Assembly: GCF_009689005.1 (NCBI RefSeq)
Contig: NZ_AP021879.1
Span: 6,047,724 to 6,111,723 of the forward strand
Origin: Desulfosarcina ovata subsp. ovata
GTDB lineage: Bacteria > Desulfobacterota > Desulfobacteria > Desulfobacterales > Desulfosarcinaceae
DNA: 64,000 bases
Direction: 5' to 3'
The notes below the pieces were generated by a model, which searched no databases, was not told where the DNA came from, and was given only the letters and a program-made list of their open reading frames with translations. The position numbers and the translations under genes are program-made. The stretch's first letter is position 1. Each line of letters starts with the position of its first letter. This document shows positions 1 to 8,883 of this stretch, one piece after another.

Positions 1-1039
1 TGCACGCAGCCTCCTCCAGTTCCTTGGCCAGGTCGAGCATCGGATCATCGATCTGCAGGGAATCGAGCAGTTCGTCGCACATTTTTTTCATGATTTTGGC
101 CCGCGGATCGTAGGTTTTGTAAACCCGATGCCCGAATCCCATGAGCCGGAAGGGATCGTTCTTGTCTTTGGCCCGTTCGATCGCCTTTTTATAGTCACCG
201 CCATCGGCCTGGATGGCGGTGAGCATTTCGATGACCGCCTGGTTGGCACCGCCGTGCAGCGGGCCCCACAATGCGGCGATTCCCGATGAGATGGCGGCGT
301 ACAGGTTGACCCGGGCACTGCCCACCACGCGGACCGCCGAGGTGGAGCAGTTTTGCTCATGATCGGCGTGCAGAATCCAGAATACCCGCAGGGCATTGAC
401 CGCGGCCCGGTTGATCTCGTATGGCTTCACCGGGGTATCGAACATCATATTGAGGAAATTTTCACAATAGGTCATGTCCGGACGGGGGTAGACCACCCTG
501 TGCCCCCGGGAAATTTTGTAGGACATGGCGGCCATGGTGCGAACCTTGGCCAGCAGCCGGGTCATGGTGCTATTGATTTCCTCTTCCGTCGTACCCAGTT
601 CCGGGTAGAAACTCCTCAAGGCATTGACCATGGACGACAGGATCCCCATGGGATGGGACGCCCGTGGGAAATTCTGGTAAAACGCCTTCAGGTCCTCGTG
701 GACCAGGCTGTTGTCGTTGAGCATCACCGAAAACCGGGTCAGCTGATCCCGGTTGGGCAGTTTTCCGTTGATCAACAGGTAGGCGGTCTCTTTGAAGGTG
801 GCATTTTCGGCCAATTGCTCCACGGGGATGCCGCGATACCGCAGGATCCCTTTTTCGCCGTCCATGTAGGTGATGGCGCTCAGACAACTGCCGGTATTGG
901 CATACCCGGGGTCCAGGGTGATGAACCCGGTGTCCTGGCGCAGACCGGAAATATCGATGGCTTTTTCACCTTCGGTGCCGATGACCACCGGCAGCTTAAT
1001 CTCCTGGCCGTTGTAGGTGAGGGTGACAAACTCTTCCAT
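1..1039 (-). CDS. gltA: Citrate synthase, type II (3' end outside window)
   Basis: Condenses oxaloacetate and acetyl-CoA to citrate at the entry of the TCA cycle, in the cytoplasm. The reverse-strand translation starts MEEFVTLTYNGQEIKLP and carries the type II features: the N-terminal small beta domain, then GDGEKGILRYRG-like, ATP/CoA-site and catalytic-His blocks, including GPLHGGANQAV and MGFGHRVYKTYDPR. About 346 residues are present and the reading frame is still open at position 1, so roughly the last 80-90 residues of a normal 430-residue enzyme lie outside. The start at 1039 follows an AAGGAG site 7 bases upstream. No neighbour is co-directional within the window, so it is probably monocistronic. 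Family assignment is secure; which cycle direction it serves cannot be told from sequence. Confidence 0.95.
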   Translation of the reverse strand, partial: MEEFVTLTYNGQEIKLPVVIGTEGEKAIDISGLRQDTGFITLDPGYANTGSCLSAITYMDGEKGILRYRGIPVEQLAENATFKETAYLLINGKLPNRDQLTRFSVMLNDNSLVHEDLKAFYQNFPRASHPMGILSSMVNALRSFYPELGTTEEEINSTMTRLLAKVRTMAAMSYKISRGHRVVYPRPDMTYCENFLNMMFDTPVKPYEINRAAVNALRVFWILHADHEQNCSTSAVRVVGSARVNLYAAISSGIAALWGPLHGGANQAVIEMLTAIQADGGDYKKAIERAKDKNDPFRLMGFGHRVYKTYDPRAKIMKKMCDELLDSLQIDDPMLDLAKELEEAAC

Positions 1040-1575
1040 GTTAACTCCTTTCGCTCCGCAAAAAACCGATCTCCGACATCCCCTGGATGCAGCTGTCCGG
1101 CAGATCGACCGCTGGTTTCCTTATTCAGCCGTGCGCGAAAACAATTGTCTTGATCGGCAGACTGTTTTCAACGTAAGTGAGATGGGGGCGGGCCGAACCG
1201 CTGACCGGAAGTTCAGCCCTGCACCTTTCATCCATTGCGAAACAGCCTTTCTCACCCTTTGCCACGATGGCAGCATAGGCCCGGTCCTTGGAAGACCGGC
1301 ATGATGGCGTTCCCGGTGGATGGTTACTACGAAGAAAGGGCAGGACCTTCTGAGTGACAGATTATCTTCATATGAATATCTGCGGCAGATGTCAAATGCC
1401 AATTTAAAAGCGGCCCTTTTTTATAGAGTGTTTAAGATAATGTTTTTGGCAAGGCCTTAAGGGAGGAAGCTGTATCAGCCATACCGCTTTCGACCGATAA
1501 CGTAGCCCAAAAACATTATCTTGAATGCTATAGCGGGTGAATGGGAACTCATCAACCGTAACAAGGAGCAGGACG
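1040..1575. other. 536-bp intergenic region between divergent genes
   Basis: This stretch separates gltA (minus) from the unrecognised gene at 1576 (plus) and must hold both promoters. The only strong structure I see is the 19-bp inverted repeat at 1431-1525. Small open frames here (for example 1121-1402 on the minus strand) have no recognisable product and no ribosome site, and I do not believe them. Confidence 0.6.
1431..1525. repeat. 95-bp unit bounded by 19-bp inverted repeats
   Basis: The left arm 1431-1449 (TTTAAGATAATGTTTTTGG) and right arm 1507-1525 (CCAAAAACATTATCTTGAA) are reverse complements with one mismatch in 19. They are separated by 57 bases and lie 50 bases upstream of the start at 1576. 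The arms could be a paired operator, a long RNA stem in the leader, or the ends of a miniature transposon-like element. I see no clear target-site duplication, although TATAG motifs flank both sides. Confidence 0.6.
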
Positions 1576-2367
1576 ATGTCCTACAAAGAAAATCTGTTAA
1601 CCAAAATCGCCATCGATCGCCTGGTTCAATCCATTGCCAGCGCCATCGGTCCGGTGGAGAGCGGCAAGCGGATCGATAAAACGCAGTTGAAGCAGCTGAT
1701 GACCTATTTTCCCTGGTCGCACCGGCAGGAACGTGACTTGGAATTGTATCTGGAGAACGACGGCACGGGAACGACCCGCATCCTGGTGCTCGACAACGAT
1801 CTGACGATATACCGAACCACCGTCGACGATGTGGTATTGCGCAAAAGTCCCACGGTGAAAGAGATGGTCAGTATCCGCAATGCCATCAAAATCCTCAACG
1901 ACAAGGATGTGGTGGTCAGTAAAAAAGAGACCTCTTTGCATACGATTCAGTCGATCTGCATCGACCGGCTGGATCTCTCCTATACTGTCGCCGATATCGA
2001 GGATATTTTCCGGCAGGGCGTGGCATCCCTTGAAAACGGATATGCTGAAGGGGTCGCGGAGAGCCTGATGCTCTTTGCCGAACTGCTGGGGTTGGAACCG
2101 GCCCCGCGTCGTTTTGCTTTGCGCCACCACGATCTGTACGGCAAAGTGGCAGAAAAACCCGGCGGGGAGGTCACCTTCGGTCCGTTGGTGATTTTCAGCC
2201 GGGTGAATCATACCCTGGCCTGTCTGGAAACGGCCTTGAGCAGCCGCGACAAGGGGCGCCTGGATGTCCTGAAAGCCGTTGCCGAGGGCGAAGCCGGGGC
2301 CGCTGCCACCGGGCCGGCGGTTTTCGATCTGATGAAAGCCAAGGTCCTGGCCGCGGACCCTCAATGA
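1576..2367 (+). CDS. Conserved-looking hypothetical protein, 263 aa
   Basis: I do not recognise this protein. The start at 1576 is chosen over the in-frame ATG at 1537 because AAGGAGCAGG sits just upstream. It begins MSYKENLLTKIAIDRLV and is a soluble, mixed-charge protein with no signal peptide, membrane segment or Cys cluster. The middle reads as alpha-helical (residues about 90-170). A segment with APRRFALRHHDLYGK at about 190 is rich in basic residues and His. It is monocistronic between the intergenic inverted repeat and a convergent response-regulator gene. Codon use is like its neighbours, supporting a real gene. No function is proposed. Confidence 0.75.
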   Translation: MSYKENLLTKIAIDRLVQSIASAIGPVESGKRIDKTQLKQLMTYFPWSHRQERDLELYLENDGTGTTRILVLDNDLTIYRTTVDDVVLRKSPTVKEMVSIRNAIKILNDKDVVVSKKETSLHTIQSICIDRLDLSYTVADIEDIFRQGVASLENGYAEGVAESLMLFAELLGLEPAPRRFALRHHDLYGKVAEKPGGEVTFGPLVIFSRVNHTLACLETALSSRDKGRLDVLKAVAEGEAGAAATGPAVFDLMKAKVLAADPQ

Positions 2368-2487
2368 TTCTGTTATGGCGGGCATCGTCAGAAGCCATGC
2401 TGCCGCTTCGGGAGGCGCCGTCCGGTCCGGCTCGGCGCCATCCGACGGCGGCAGCCCGCTGTCCGTTGCCTGGCGAGGTGGTGGGGA

Positions 2488-2916
2488 CTACATGCCAAAC
2501 TTGCGCAGGACCTCGATCACCTTTTCCTGGGTTTGCTTCTGGACGATGACGGCCTTTTTGCTGTGCGCCTTCTTGATTTTTTCCGACAAGGCATCCAGGT
2601 CTGCCGGCTTTTCCACAAAATCCATGGCGCCGGCTTTCATCGCCTCGACCCCTTTTTCGACCGTGGCATGGCCGGTGAGCAGGATAATCTGCATTTCCGG
2701 ACGCTTTTCCTTGACCGCTTTCAATGCCTGGATGCCGTCCATTCCCGGCATCATGAAGTCCATGATCACCGCATCATAGGAATCCGTGGCGATCAGTTTC
2801 AGCGCTTCGCTGGCCGATGTGGAGGTGGTGACGTCCATATCTCGGGCGCGCATGCGTTCAGCCATGATTTCCAGAAATTCGGGTTCGTCATCAACCAATA
2901 AAACGCGTTCTTTCAT
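2488..2916 (-). CDS. Single-domain response regulator (CheY-like), 142 aa
   Basis: A receiver domain takes a phosphoryl group from a histidine kinase or phosphotransfer protein. Residues 1-120 form one complete receiver: acidic pocket D9-D10, phosphoacceptor D53 in VIMDFMMPGMDG, T81 in LLTGHA and K103 in VEKPADL. The remaining 20 residues form a short helical tail with no output domain. It is the last gene of a minus-strand run of six genes (9476 down to 2488), 68 bases after the degenerate kinase. The context suggests it is the terminal or diffusible receiver of the kinases at 2985-5431. The ribosome site GGAGTG lies upstream of the start. Confidence 0.93.
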   Translation of the reverse strand: MKERVLLVDDEPEFLEIMAERMRARDMDVTTSTSASEALKLIATDSYDAVIMDFMMPGMDGIQALKAVKEKRPEMQIILLTGHATVEKGVEAMKAGAMDFVEKPADLDALSEKIKKAHSKKAVIVQKQTQEKVIEVLRKFGM

Positions 2917-2984
2917 TGTTCACTCCTTTCATGGGGTACGTCTGATTCGTTCCGGCCTCGATGCCGGGGGTAAATGAATATGGG

Positions 2985-3635
2985 TTACGGTAAAAGAAGA
3001 TGGATTTCATTTTCGTCTTGCTGGACGGTGATCCGGGCCCCCAGCAGGCCGGCCACCAGGCGGGCCTGCGGGGAGGGAAAGTCTTCGCTACCGGGAAGGG
3101 CCTTGGGATCGATTCCGCCAAAGCGGATGCGGGCACCGCGATCGACCGGCTCGGCAACGATGCAGACGGTCTGATCCGCCGTGCAGGCCTTCAGGGCCTG
3201 GTGCAGACAGGCCCAAACCAGATGTTCCAGAAAAAATCGATTGGTCGAAACGGGAACGGGCACGGTCGGGACTTCGATCCGGGGGAGATGGCCCTGCAAG
3301 ACGATCAGCCGGGCGGTCAGTTGGGGGATGAACGCCACCACGTCACGCAGATCGAGTTCCTCCCGGGGCAGATCCGCGCTGTGCGCAAAACGGTTCATGT
3401 CCTTGACGATGCGGTCGCCCCGGGCCACCTGGCGGGAGATCGACTCGGCGGCTCGGTTTAGCCGCTCCGGGGTTAGCGGGATCCCTTTTGCGTTCATGCG
3501 GACCAGATCTTGAAGCAGTCCGGCATTCTCATTGACAATGGCCAGCACATTTTTGATCTCGTGGGAAATGGATGCGGATATCTCGCCGAAAAAGCGCACG
3601 CCTTCCATGGCCAGGGCCTGGCGTTCATCTGTCAT
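2985..3635 (-). CDS. Short histidine-kinase-like protein with degenerate ATPase domain
   Basis: 216 residues. The N-terminus has a dimerisation/phosphoacceptor helix pair with an H-box (SASISHEIKN, His25). The rest occupies the place of the HATPase_c domain, but I cannot find a clear N-box Asn, DxGxG or GxGxG motif; the equivalent of the N-box reads LHQALKAC. It may therefore be a phosphotransfer or scaffold protein rather than an active kinase. Its start overlaps the stop of the upstream kinase by 4 bases (ATGA), so the two are translationally coupled. No membrane segment. The H-box is seen in the sequence; the loss of catalysis is inferred. Confidence 0.8.
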   Translation of the reverse strand: MTDERQALAMEGVRFFGEISASISHEIKNVLAIVNENAGLLQDLVRMNAKGIPLTPERLNRAAESISRQVARGDRIVKDMNRFAHSADLPREELDLRDVVAFIPQLTARLIVLQGHLPRIEVPTVPVPVSTNRFFLEHLVWACLHQALKACTADQTVCIVAEPVDRGARIRFGGIDPKALPGSEDFPSPQARLVAGLLGARITVQQDENEIHLLLP

Positions 3636-5431
3636 GTCCGATTCTCCTCCGTGAATGGGTCGGCCGCCGGGCGAGCGGATGGTTCAATGGCACAGGCGGC
3701 CGCCGATGGGGGCCGGGGCCGTTCCAGTGGCAGGGTGACCGTAAAACGGGTGCCCTCGTTCAGGCGGCTTTGCACCGTGATGTTTCCCCCCATCTCCGAA
3801 ACCATGCCATAGGTGACCGAGAGTCCCAGGCCGGTTCCGCCGTGGCCCTGGCGGGTGGAGAAGAAAGGCTCGAAAATCCGCTTCTGATCGGCCTCGGCGA
3901 TGCCGGGCCCGGTGTCGGTCACGGTAACCCGGATCTGTGACGGCTCCGGGCATCCGATGGCGATTTCCAGCCGGCCACCGCTTTCCATGGCGGCAAAAGC
4001 GTTGTTGATCAGGTTCAGAAAAATCTGTTGCAGATTGCCCCGATCGCCCTCAAACGGCGGTACGCTGCCCCTGACCGCAACATCGATGGCAATGCAGCGC
4101 CGCTCGGCATCTTTCTCCATGAAGGCGAGAATCTGGCGAATGATCGTTTCGATATCCACGGTTTCGATGGACGATTCCATGTGGCGGGAAAAATCCAGCA
4201 GACGGCGGGTAATGGCAGCGCAGCGATCAACCGACGCCATCACATGGTCTACCAGCCCCATCAGTTTTTCGTTGGCGCCCCAGGCCGGGTTGAGGGTGAA
4301 CAGATCCTTGATCAGCCCGGTTTTCTGGTTGATGATGGCCAGGGGATTGTTGATTTCATGGGCCACCCCCGAGGCCAGCCGTCCGATGGAAGCCAGCTTG
4401 TTGGCATATTCCACCTGATGCAAGGCCTGCACCCGGCGCCGGTCTGCCGTGTGGAGGCGGTCGACCATCAATGTGGCGCCTCCCAGGATCGAACCCAGGA
4501 TCAGTACGATGCTGAAGATCAGAAAGCCGATCAGACGCAGCCGCGGTCTGAGCCAGAGGTCCATGATGCCCGATTCCGGCCGTACCATGATCAACGCAAA
4601 AGGACTGCCCTGGATCGGGGCGAAACCAACCAGAATGGCCGTGCCCGCCGCATCCACCGTTCGCGTCACCTGGGTCCCGCCGTCGGCAGGAGGAAGGTTG
4701 AGGGGTACCTTTTCAAAACGTTTGCCGAAATGCCGGCTGGGGGTCTGCAGAATGCCCCGTCGGTTGACCAAAAAGGCGTCGTCACAGTCATCCTGGACCA
4801 GTTGACCCACGGGCGCATCCATCAGGTTGGCATCCAGGGTGGCCCGCAGGATAAAGAAGGTCCCATCGGCCAGATCATGCCGGATGGCCACCACGATGTG
4901 ATGGTTATCCCCCTGTCTGTGCGTTACGTCACTGATGAAAAAGCCGTCGGCTACCGCCTGGCTGAAACAGTCGTCCGGATCGATGGCATCCTTTTCAGGT
5001 TTGTACGGACCGGCATACGTTTTTACGGCGCAGTCGGCATCCACCACGGCCAGATCCAGAAAACCGCCCATTCCGCTTTGCAGGTGGCCTAAGATTTCCG
5101 CCAGTCGGCGCGGATCGTTCAGGCGGTCCGGGGGATTGTCCCGGGCAACGAATTGCAGTGCCGCCCGACGCTGGGCGATGATAAAGGAGATACTGCGCCA
5201 GGTATTGGAAACCATTCGTGAAATTCCCATCCTGGCTTCGGATTCAAAGGCCTGTCGGGTGAGCCGGTAATCGACCAGCGCCATGACCAGAAGGGGGGTG
5301 AGGGTCACCACGGTGGTGAATCCGACAATCATCAGCCATCTGCGCCGAAAACTGAAATGACCCCTTCCCGGTCCGGCGGTAATGTCCTGGTAGTCCCAGA
5401 ATCCAGGTTTGAAGCGAGACAGGTTCAGCAT
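3632..5431 (-). CDS. Membrane sensor histidine kinase with periplasmic Cache-like domain
   Basis: 599 residues. A cytoplasmic N-terminus is followed by TM1 (about 33-53), a periplasmic sensor of about 245 residues resembling a dCache domain, TM2 (about 299-322), a HisKA domain with the H-box ASGVAHEINNPLA (His358), and an intact HATPase_c with LNLINNAFAAM, DTGPGIA and GGTGLGL. This is the catalytically complete kinase of the cluster. The ligand is unknown; small organic acids are common Cache ligands. It starts at 5431 behind GGAGG, 45 bases after the preceding receiver gene, and its stop overlaps the next gene by 4 bases. The C-terminal 30 residues are proline-rich and extend past the kinase core. 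Confidence 0.92.
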   Translation of the reverse strand: MLNLSRFKPGFWDYQDITAGPGRGHFSFRRRWLMIVGFTTVVTLTPLLVMALVDYRLTRQAFESEARMGISRMVSNTWRSISFIIAQRRAALQFVARDNPPDRLNDPRRLAEILGHLQSGMGGFLDLAVVDADCAVKTYAGPYKPEKDAIDPDDCFSQAVADGFFISDVTHRQGDNHHIVVAIRHDLADGTFFILRATLDANLMDAPVGQLVQDDCDDAFLVNRRGILQTPSRHFGKRFEKVPLNLPPADGGTQVTRTVDAAGTAILVGFAPIQGSPFALIMVRPESGIMDLWLRPRLRLIGFLIFSIVLILGSILGGATLMVDRLHTADRRRVQALHQVEYANKLASIGRLASGVAHEINNPLAIINQKTGLIKDLFTLNPAWGANEKLMGLVDHVMASVDRCAAITRRLLDFSRHMESSIETVDIETIIRQILAFMEKDAERRCIAIDVAVRGSVPPFEGDRGNLQQIFLNLINNAFAAMESGGRLEIAIGCPEPSQIRVTVTDTGPGIAEADQKRIFEPFFSTRQGHGGTGLGLSVTYGMVSEMGGNITVQSRLNEGTRFTVTLPLERPRPPSAAACAIEPSARPAADPFTEENRT

Positions 5432-5476
5432 GATCGGTGCCTCCGGAGGGGAACGGGTGTGGCGGATTCTCCCGCA

Positions 5477-6694
5477 TCAGGAAATGGTTTGGCGGATTTT
5501 TGCATGGGCCCTTTTCAATGTATCGCTGAGTTCTTCAATGTCCACCGGTTTTTGTATATAGGCGAAGGCGCCCAGTGCCATGCACTGTTGGCGATCGTTT
5601 TCCGAGCCATGGCCGGTGAGGACGATCACTTCGATTTCAGGCCGGGTGCGTTTGACCTGCCTGAGCACCTCCATGCCGTCGATACCGGGCATTTTCAAGT
5701 CGATAATCATTACCTCCGGCTCTTCCTCGTTGACGATGGAAAGGGCGGATTCACCGTCGTAGGCCACGGCTGAGCCCATGTCGCGCAATTCCAGCCGTTC
5801 GGACAGGGTTTGCACGAATTCACGTTCATCGTCCACCAGAAGCACCTTTGAGGGGATTTCGAAGCTGTGTTTGCGATAAATGTGCGCCTGGTGAAAATCC
5901 TTGCCCACCCGGGTGGTGACCGATGCAACGCCAGGGATTTTTTCGGCAATCGATTGCAGTTCTTCCTCCAGCCGGGCGAGCATCAGCACCTGTTTGTTGA
6001 TGCTTAGAACAACGGCGCCCTTTTCGGCACTGACGGATACATCGTGGCCGGATCGACAGAGGGCCATTTCGACGGTGGCGGCCAGCAAAAAATCCTTTTC
6101 GGCCTGGATCGAGACCTCGGTTCGGCGCAGGGCATCTTTGAGAAGATTTTCCTCGATCAGGGCGCCGGCCTTGGCTGCATCCACCTGGCTCATGGGAATG
6201 ACCATGTCGTAGAATTCAGAGTCCCACGGATCCTTGATTTCCCATAGGGTCTCGATCCAGGCGGCACTGTCCGCGTCGCGGACGTGAATCTGTTTCAGGA
6301 TCTCTTTTTCATCCTGAAGCTGGGCCCTCATGGCCTGGGTGATGCGAAACGGTGTTTCGGCGATCAGGCAGACCCGCAGGACGTGGCTGATGGTCTGGGG
6401 CAGCAGCAGACCGGAAAAACCGCTCACCACGGCCGGTCCTCCGGACAATTCCGTTGCCAGTGCCAGGCGCAGACCGGCGATGGAGCATTCCTTTTCATGG
6501 GTGAACGGATTAAAGACCGATGCCTTGGCAGAAAAGGCACGCTGGATTTTATTTTCCGGTATCCCGGAAAGGTCAGCGGCGATGGCGATGACCCGCGAAT
6601 CGTCGATCAGCGGGTACCCGGTACTGTCCATTACATTCCGGACCACAGCATCCGCATCGCAGAAAATTCCACTGAATAGGGTGATGACAGACAT
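5477..6694 (-). CDS. Cytidylate-kinase-like + BON-like + receiver fusion protein
   Basis: 405 residues in three parts. Residues about 1-185 resemble the cytidylate-kinase-like family (MSVITLFSG start, later VVSGFSGLLLP and HVLRVCLIAE), but the P-loop Gly-Lys-Ser/Thr signature is not intact, so nucleotide phosphorylation is doubtful. Residues about 198-268 look like a BON-type alpha/beta domain ending GVASVTTRVG. Residues about 282-400 are a full receiver with D289/D290 (D288-E290 region), phosphoacceptor D332 in MIIDLKMPGIDG, and the VLTGHG and IQKPVD motifs. It lies 2 bases after sulP and carries its own AAAGGAG ribosome site, so it is co-transcribed with the permease and the kinases. The kinase-like part may be a regulatory nucleotide-binding output. 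Confidence 0.85.
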   Translation of the reverse strand: MSVITLFSGIFCDADAVVRNVMDSTGYPLIDDSRVIAIAADLSGIPENKIQRAFSAKASVFNPFTHEKECSIAGLRLALATELSGGPAVVSGFSGLLLPQTISHVLRVCLIAETPFRITQAMRAQLQDEKEILKQIHVRDADSAAWIETLWEIKDPWDSEFYDMVIPMSQVDAAKAGALIEENLLKDALRRTEVSIQAEKDFLLAATVEMALCRSGHDVSVSAEKGAVVLSINKQVLMLARLEEELQSIAEKIPGVASVTTRVGKDFHQAHIYRKHSFEIPSKVLLVDDEREFVQTLSERLELRDMGSAVAYDGESALSIVNEEEPEVMIIDLKMPGIDGMEVLRQVKRTRPEIEVIVLTGHGSENDRQQCMALGAFAYIQKPVDIEELSDTLKRAHAKIRQTIS

Positions 6695-6696
6695 CC

Positions 6697-8883
6697 TTAA
6701 GCTCCTTTGGCTTCACTGTTGGACGACAGCATCCGTACCGAGGTCAACGGACAGTGCCGTTCACTGCCGCCCTTATGGGTCTTCGCATGAATGGCCCGAA
6801 TGGCCTGCTTCATTGTCGGATAAATATGGTCTTCACCGATTTTGAAGAGCAGATGCGTGCGTCGGAGTACCTGCATGACCGGTTCATGAACGCTGCTAAA
6901 CGAGATGTCTATGCCCGCACTTCTCACCCGGTCAACGATCAGGGAAAGGGCTTCCTGGCCCGAGGCATCCATGTCGGTGATCGATTCGGCGGCGATGATA
7001 ATATGTTTGAGCTGCGTTTTGTTTTTGCGCCTGAGGCGGATCTGATCCTCCAGGTAGCTGGCGTTGGCGTAGAAGAGCGGTCCGTCGAAACGAACCGCAT
7101 CGATGTAGCGGCACTCCCTGAGACCGTGGGTGACGGCGTCGTGGAGGGCCTTGTCCAGACCCAGGGAGAGGTCCACCACATTGGGGCGCATATTGCGGTA
7201 GAGAAAAACGATCAAGGAGAGTCCCACACCCACCATGATGCCGCGATCCAGGTGCGGAGCGAACGCCAGGGTGCCGCCAAAGGTGATAATGGAGATGGCA
7301 CCGTCATACCATTGGGCACGCCAGGCCTGGATAAATCCCCGGACGTTGATCAGACCGGCCACGGCCAGCATGATGATGGCGGCCAATACGCTCTGGGGCA
7401 GATGATAGAGCAGGGGGGTGAAGAAAAACAGGGTCGCCACGACCGTCAAGCTGGCGAAGACGCTGGAAAAACCGGAACCGGCACCGGCCTGGAGGTTGAC
7501 CGCCGAACGCGAGAAAGAGCCTGCCACCGGGTAGCTCTGGGTGGTGGCGCCGACCATGTTGGCCAGGCCTTGCCCGATGAGTTCCTGGTTGGGATCGATG
7601 CGCTGGCCGGTTTTGGCCGCCATGGCCTTGGCGATGGAGATGGCTTCCATGAATCCCAAGAGTGCAATGATCACCGCAGAAGGGGCCAGGGTGATTGCCG
7701 CGTGGCTGTCGATCCGGGGGATCGACACGGCCGGGAGACCTCCGGGGATACCCCCCACCACATCGCCACCGCAGGAAAATGTCAGGCCGGATGCGGCCAG
7801 AGGGCCATTTCCGACCTTCAGACGCCAGGTGCCACCGATTCCGACCGTGTCCGGCAGACGGGAACCGCGGATGTATAAACGGGTATCGCCGGCGGGGGTG
7901 CGGCCGGCGTCGAAAAGCAGACGACGAATCCGGTGGCGGTAGTCGGCGGCCACGGTTGTTTTCAGGTCCATCTGGTGGGCCAGAATCGAAAGATCCCGCT
8001 GGGCGTTGATCACGATGAGGTGATGACCGGCCAGTTTGGCCTCCTTGATGGTGGCGTTGATGGCCGTGCGTTGATCGGCCATGTGGTGGAGTTGCATGGC
8101 TTCGGCATTATAATGCACGATCAGGCTGCGAATGTCGTGATCAACCACCGCCTCCAGCGGCAGGATGACTTTCTGCTCAAAACCGGTGGCCCAACTGATC
8201 AGCGTCGTGGCGGCTACCGCTACCAGTACATTGGGGAGCCTGAGGGGTATTTTTTTCAAAACGACCATTACCGTGAAGGCGAAAACCGCCATCATCAGCG
8301 TGGGCCAATGGATATAATGCATGGCGGCCCGAATGACCTGGATGACCGTCTGGTAGTGGTGCTCACTGGCGTCAACGGTCACGCCGAACAATTTGGCCAA
8401 TTGCCCGGTGGCGATGATGATGGCGGCGGCATTGGTGAATCCATTGACCACCGGATGGGAAAGAAAATTGACCACCAAACCCAGGCGGAACAGCCCCAGT
8501 GTGAACTGGAAAAGCCCCACCATCAGGGCCAGCAGAACGGCGTAGCCGATGTAAGCCGAACTGCCGGTGGTGGCCAGTGGTTGCAGTGCCACGGCGGCCA
8601 TCAGGGAAACCACGGCGACCGGCCCGGTGGCCAGCTGGTGGCTGGAACCGAACAGGGCGGCAATGGCCGGAGGCAAAAATGCAGCGTAAAGGCCATAGTA
8701 GGCGGGCAGGCCGGCCAACTGAGCATAGGCCATGGATTGGGGAACCAGAACCAACGCAACGGTCAGGCCGGCGGACAGGTCACGTTTTAAATCCGCGACC
8801 GAATAACCGGACAGCCCGTCGAAAAAGGGCAGCATGGCACTTAAGCGCTGGCGGTGATCGGTGGACTCGGGGTGCCGATTCAT
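6697..8883 (-). CDS. SulP-family anion permease with STAS domain and large loop insertion
   Basis: 728 residues; inner-membrane permease for sulfate, bicarbonate or another anion. Typical SulP blocks are visible: PQSMAYAQLAGLPAYYGLYA (48-67), LATGPVAVVSLM and VGGIPGGLP near 376. A C-terminal STAS domain follows the last membrane helix (about 575-700). An unusual hydrophilic segment of about 140 residues (roughly 235-375) interrupts the membrane region where common SulP proteins have a short loop. I chose the start at 8883, which overlaps the tetR stop as ATGA, rather than the longer frame from 8934. It sits between a TetR regulator and signalling genes. The substrate cannot be told from sequence; in a sulfate reducer sulfate is attractive but unproven. 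Confidence 0.93.
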   Translation of the reverse strand: MNRHPESTDHRQRLSAMLPFFDGLSGYSVADLKRDLSAGLTVALVLVPQSMAYAQLAGLPAYYGLYAAFLPPAIAALFGSSHQLATGPVAVVSLMAAVALQPLATTGSSAYIGYAVLLALMVGLFQFTLGLFRLGLVVNFLSHPVVNGFTNAAAIIIATGQLAKLFGVTVDASEHHYQTVIQVIRAAMHYIHWPTLMMAVFAFTVMVVLKKIPLRLPNVLVAVAATTLISWATGFEQKVILPLEAVVDHDIRSLIVHYNAEAMQLHHMADQRTAINATIKEAKLAGHHLIVINAQRDLSILAHQMDLKTTVAADYRHRIRRLLFDAGRTPAGDTRLYIRGSRLPDTVGIGGTWRLKVGNGPLAASGLTFSCGGDVVGGIPGGLPAVSIPRIDSHAAITLAPSAVIIALLGFMEAISIAKAMAAKTGQRIDPNQELIGQGLANMVGATTQSYPVAGSFSRSAVNLQAGAGSGFSSVFASLTVVATLFFFTPLLYHLPQSVLAAIIMLAVAGLINVRGFIQAWRAQWYDGAISIITFGGTLAFAPHLDRGIMVGVGLSLIVFLYRNMRPNVVDLSLGLDKALHDAVTHGLRECRYIDAVRFDGPLFYANASYLEDQIRLRRKNKTQLKHIIIAAESITDMDASGQEALSLIVDRVRSAGIDISFSSVHEPVMQVLRRTHLLFKIGEDHIYPTMKQAIRAIHAKTHKGGSERHCPLTSVRMLSSNSEAKGA

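Noticed and set aside
1121..1402. 93-codon minus-strand frame upstream of gltA
   Set aside because: No ribosome site and no family resemblance; position is expected to be promoter DNA.
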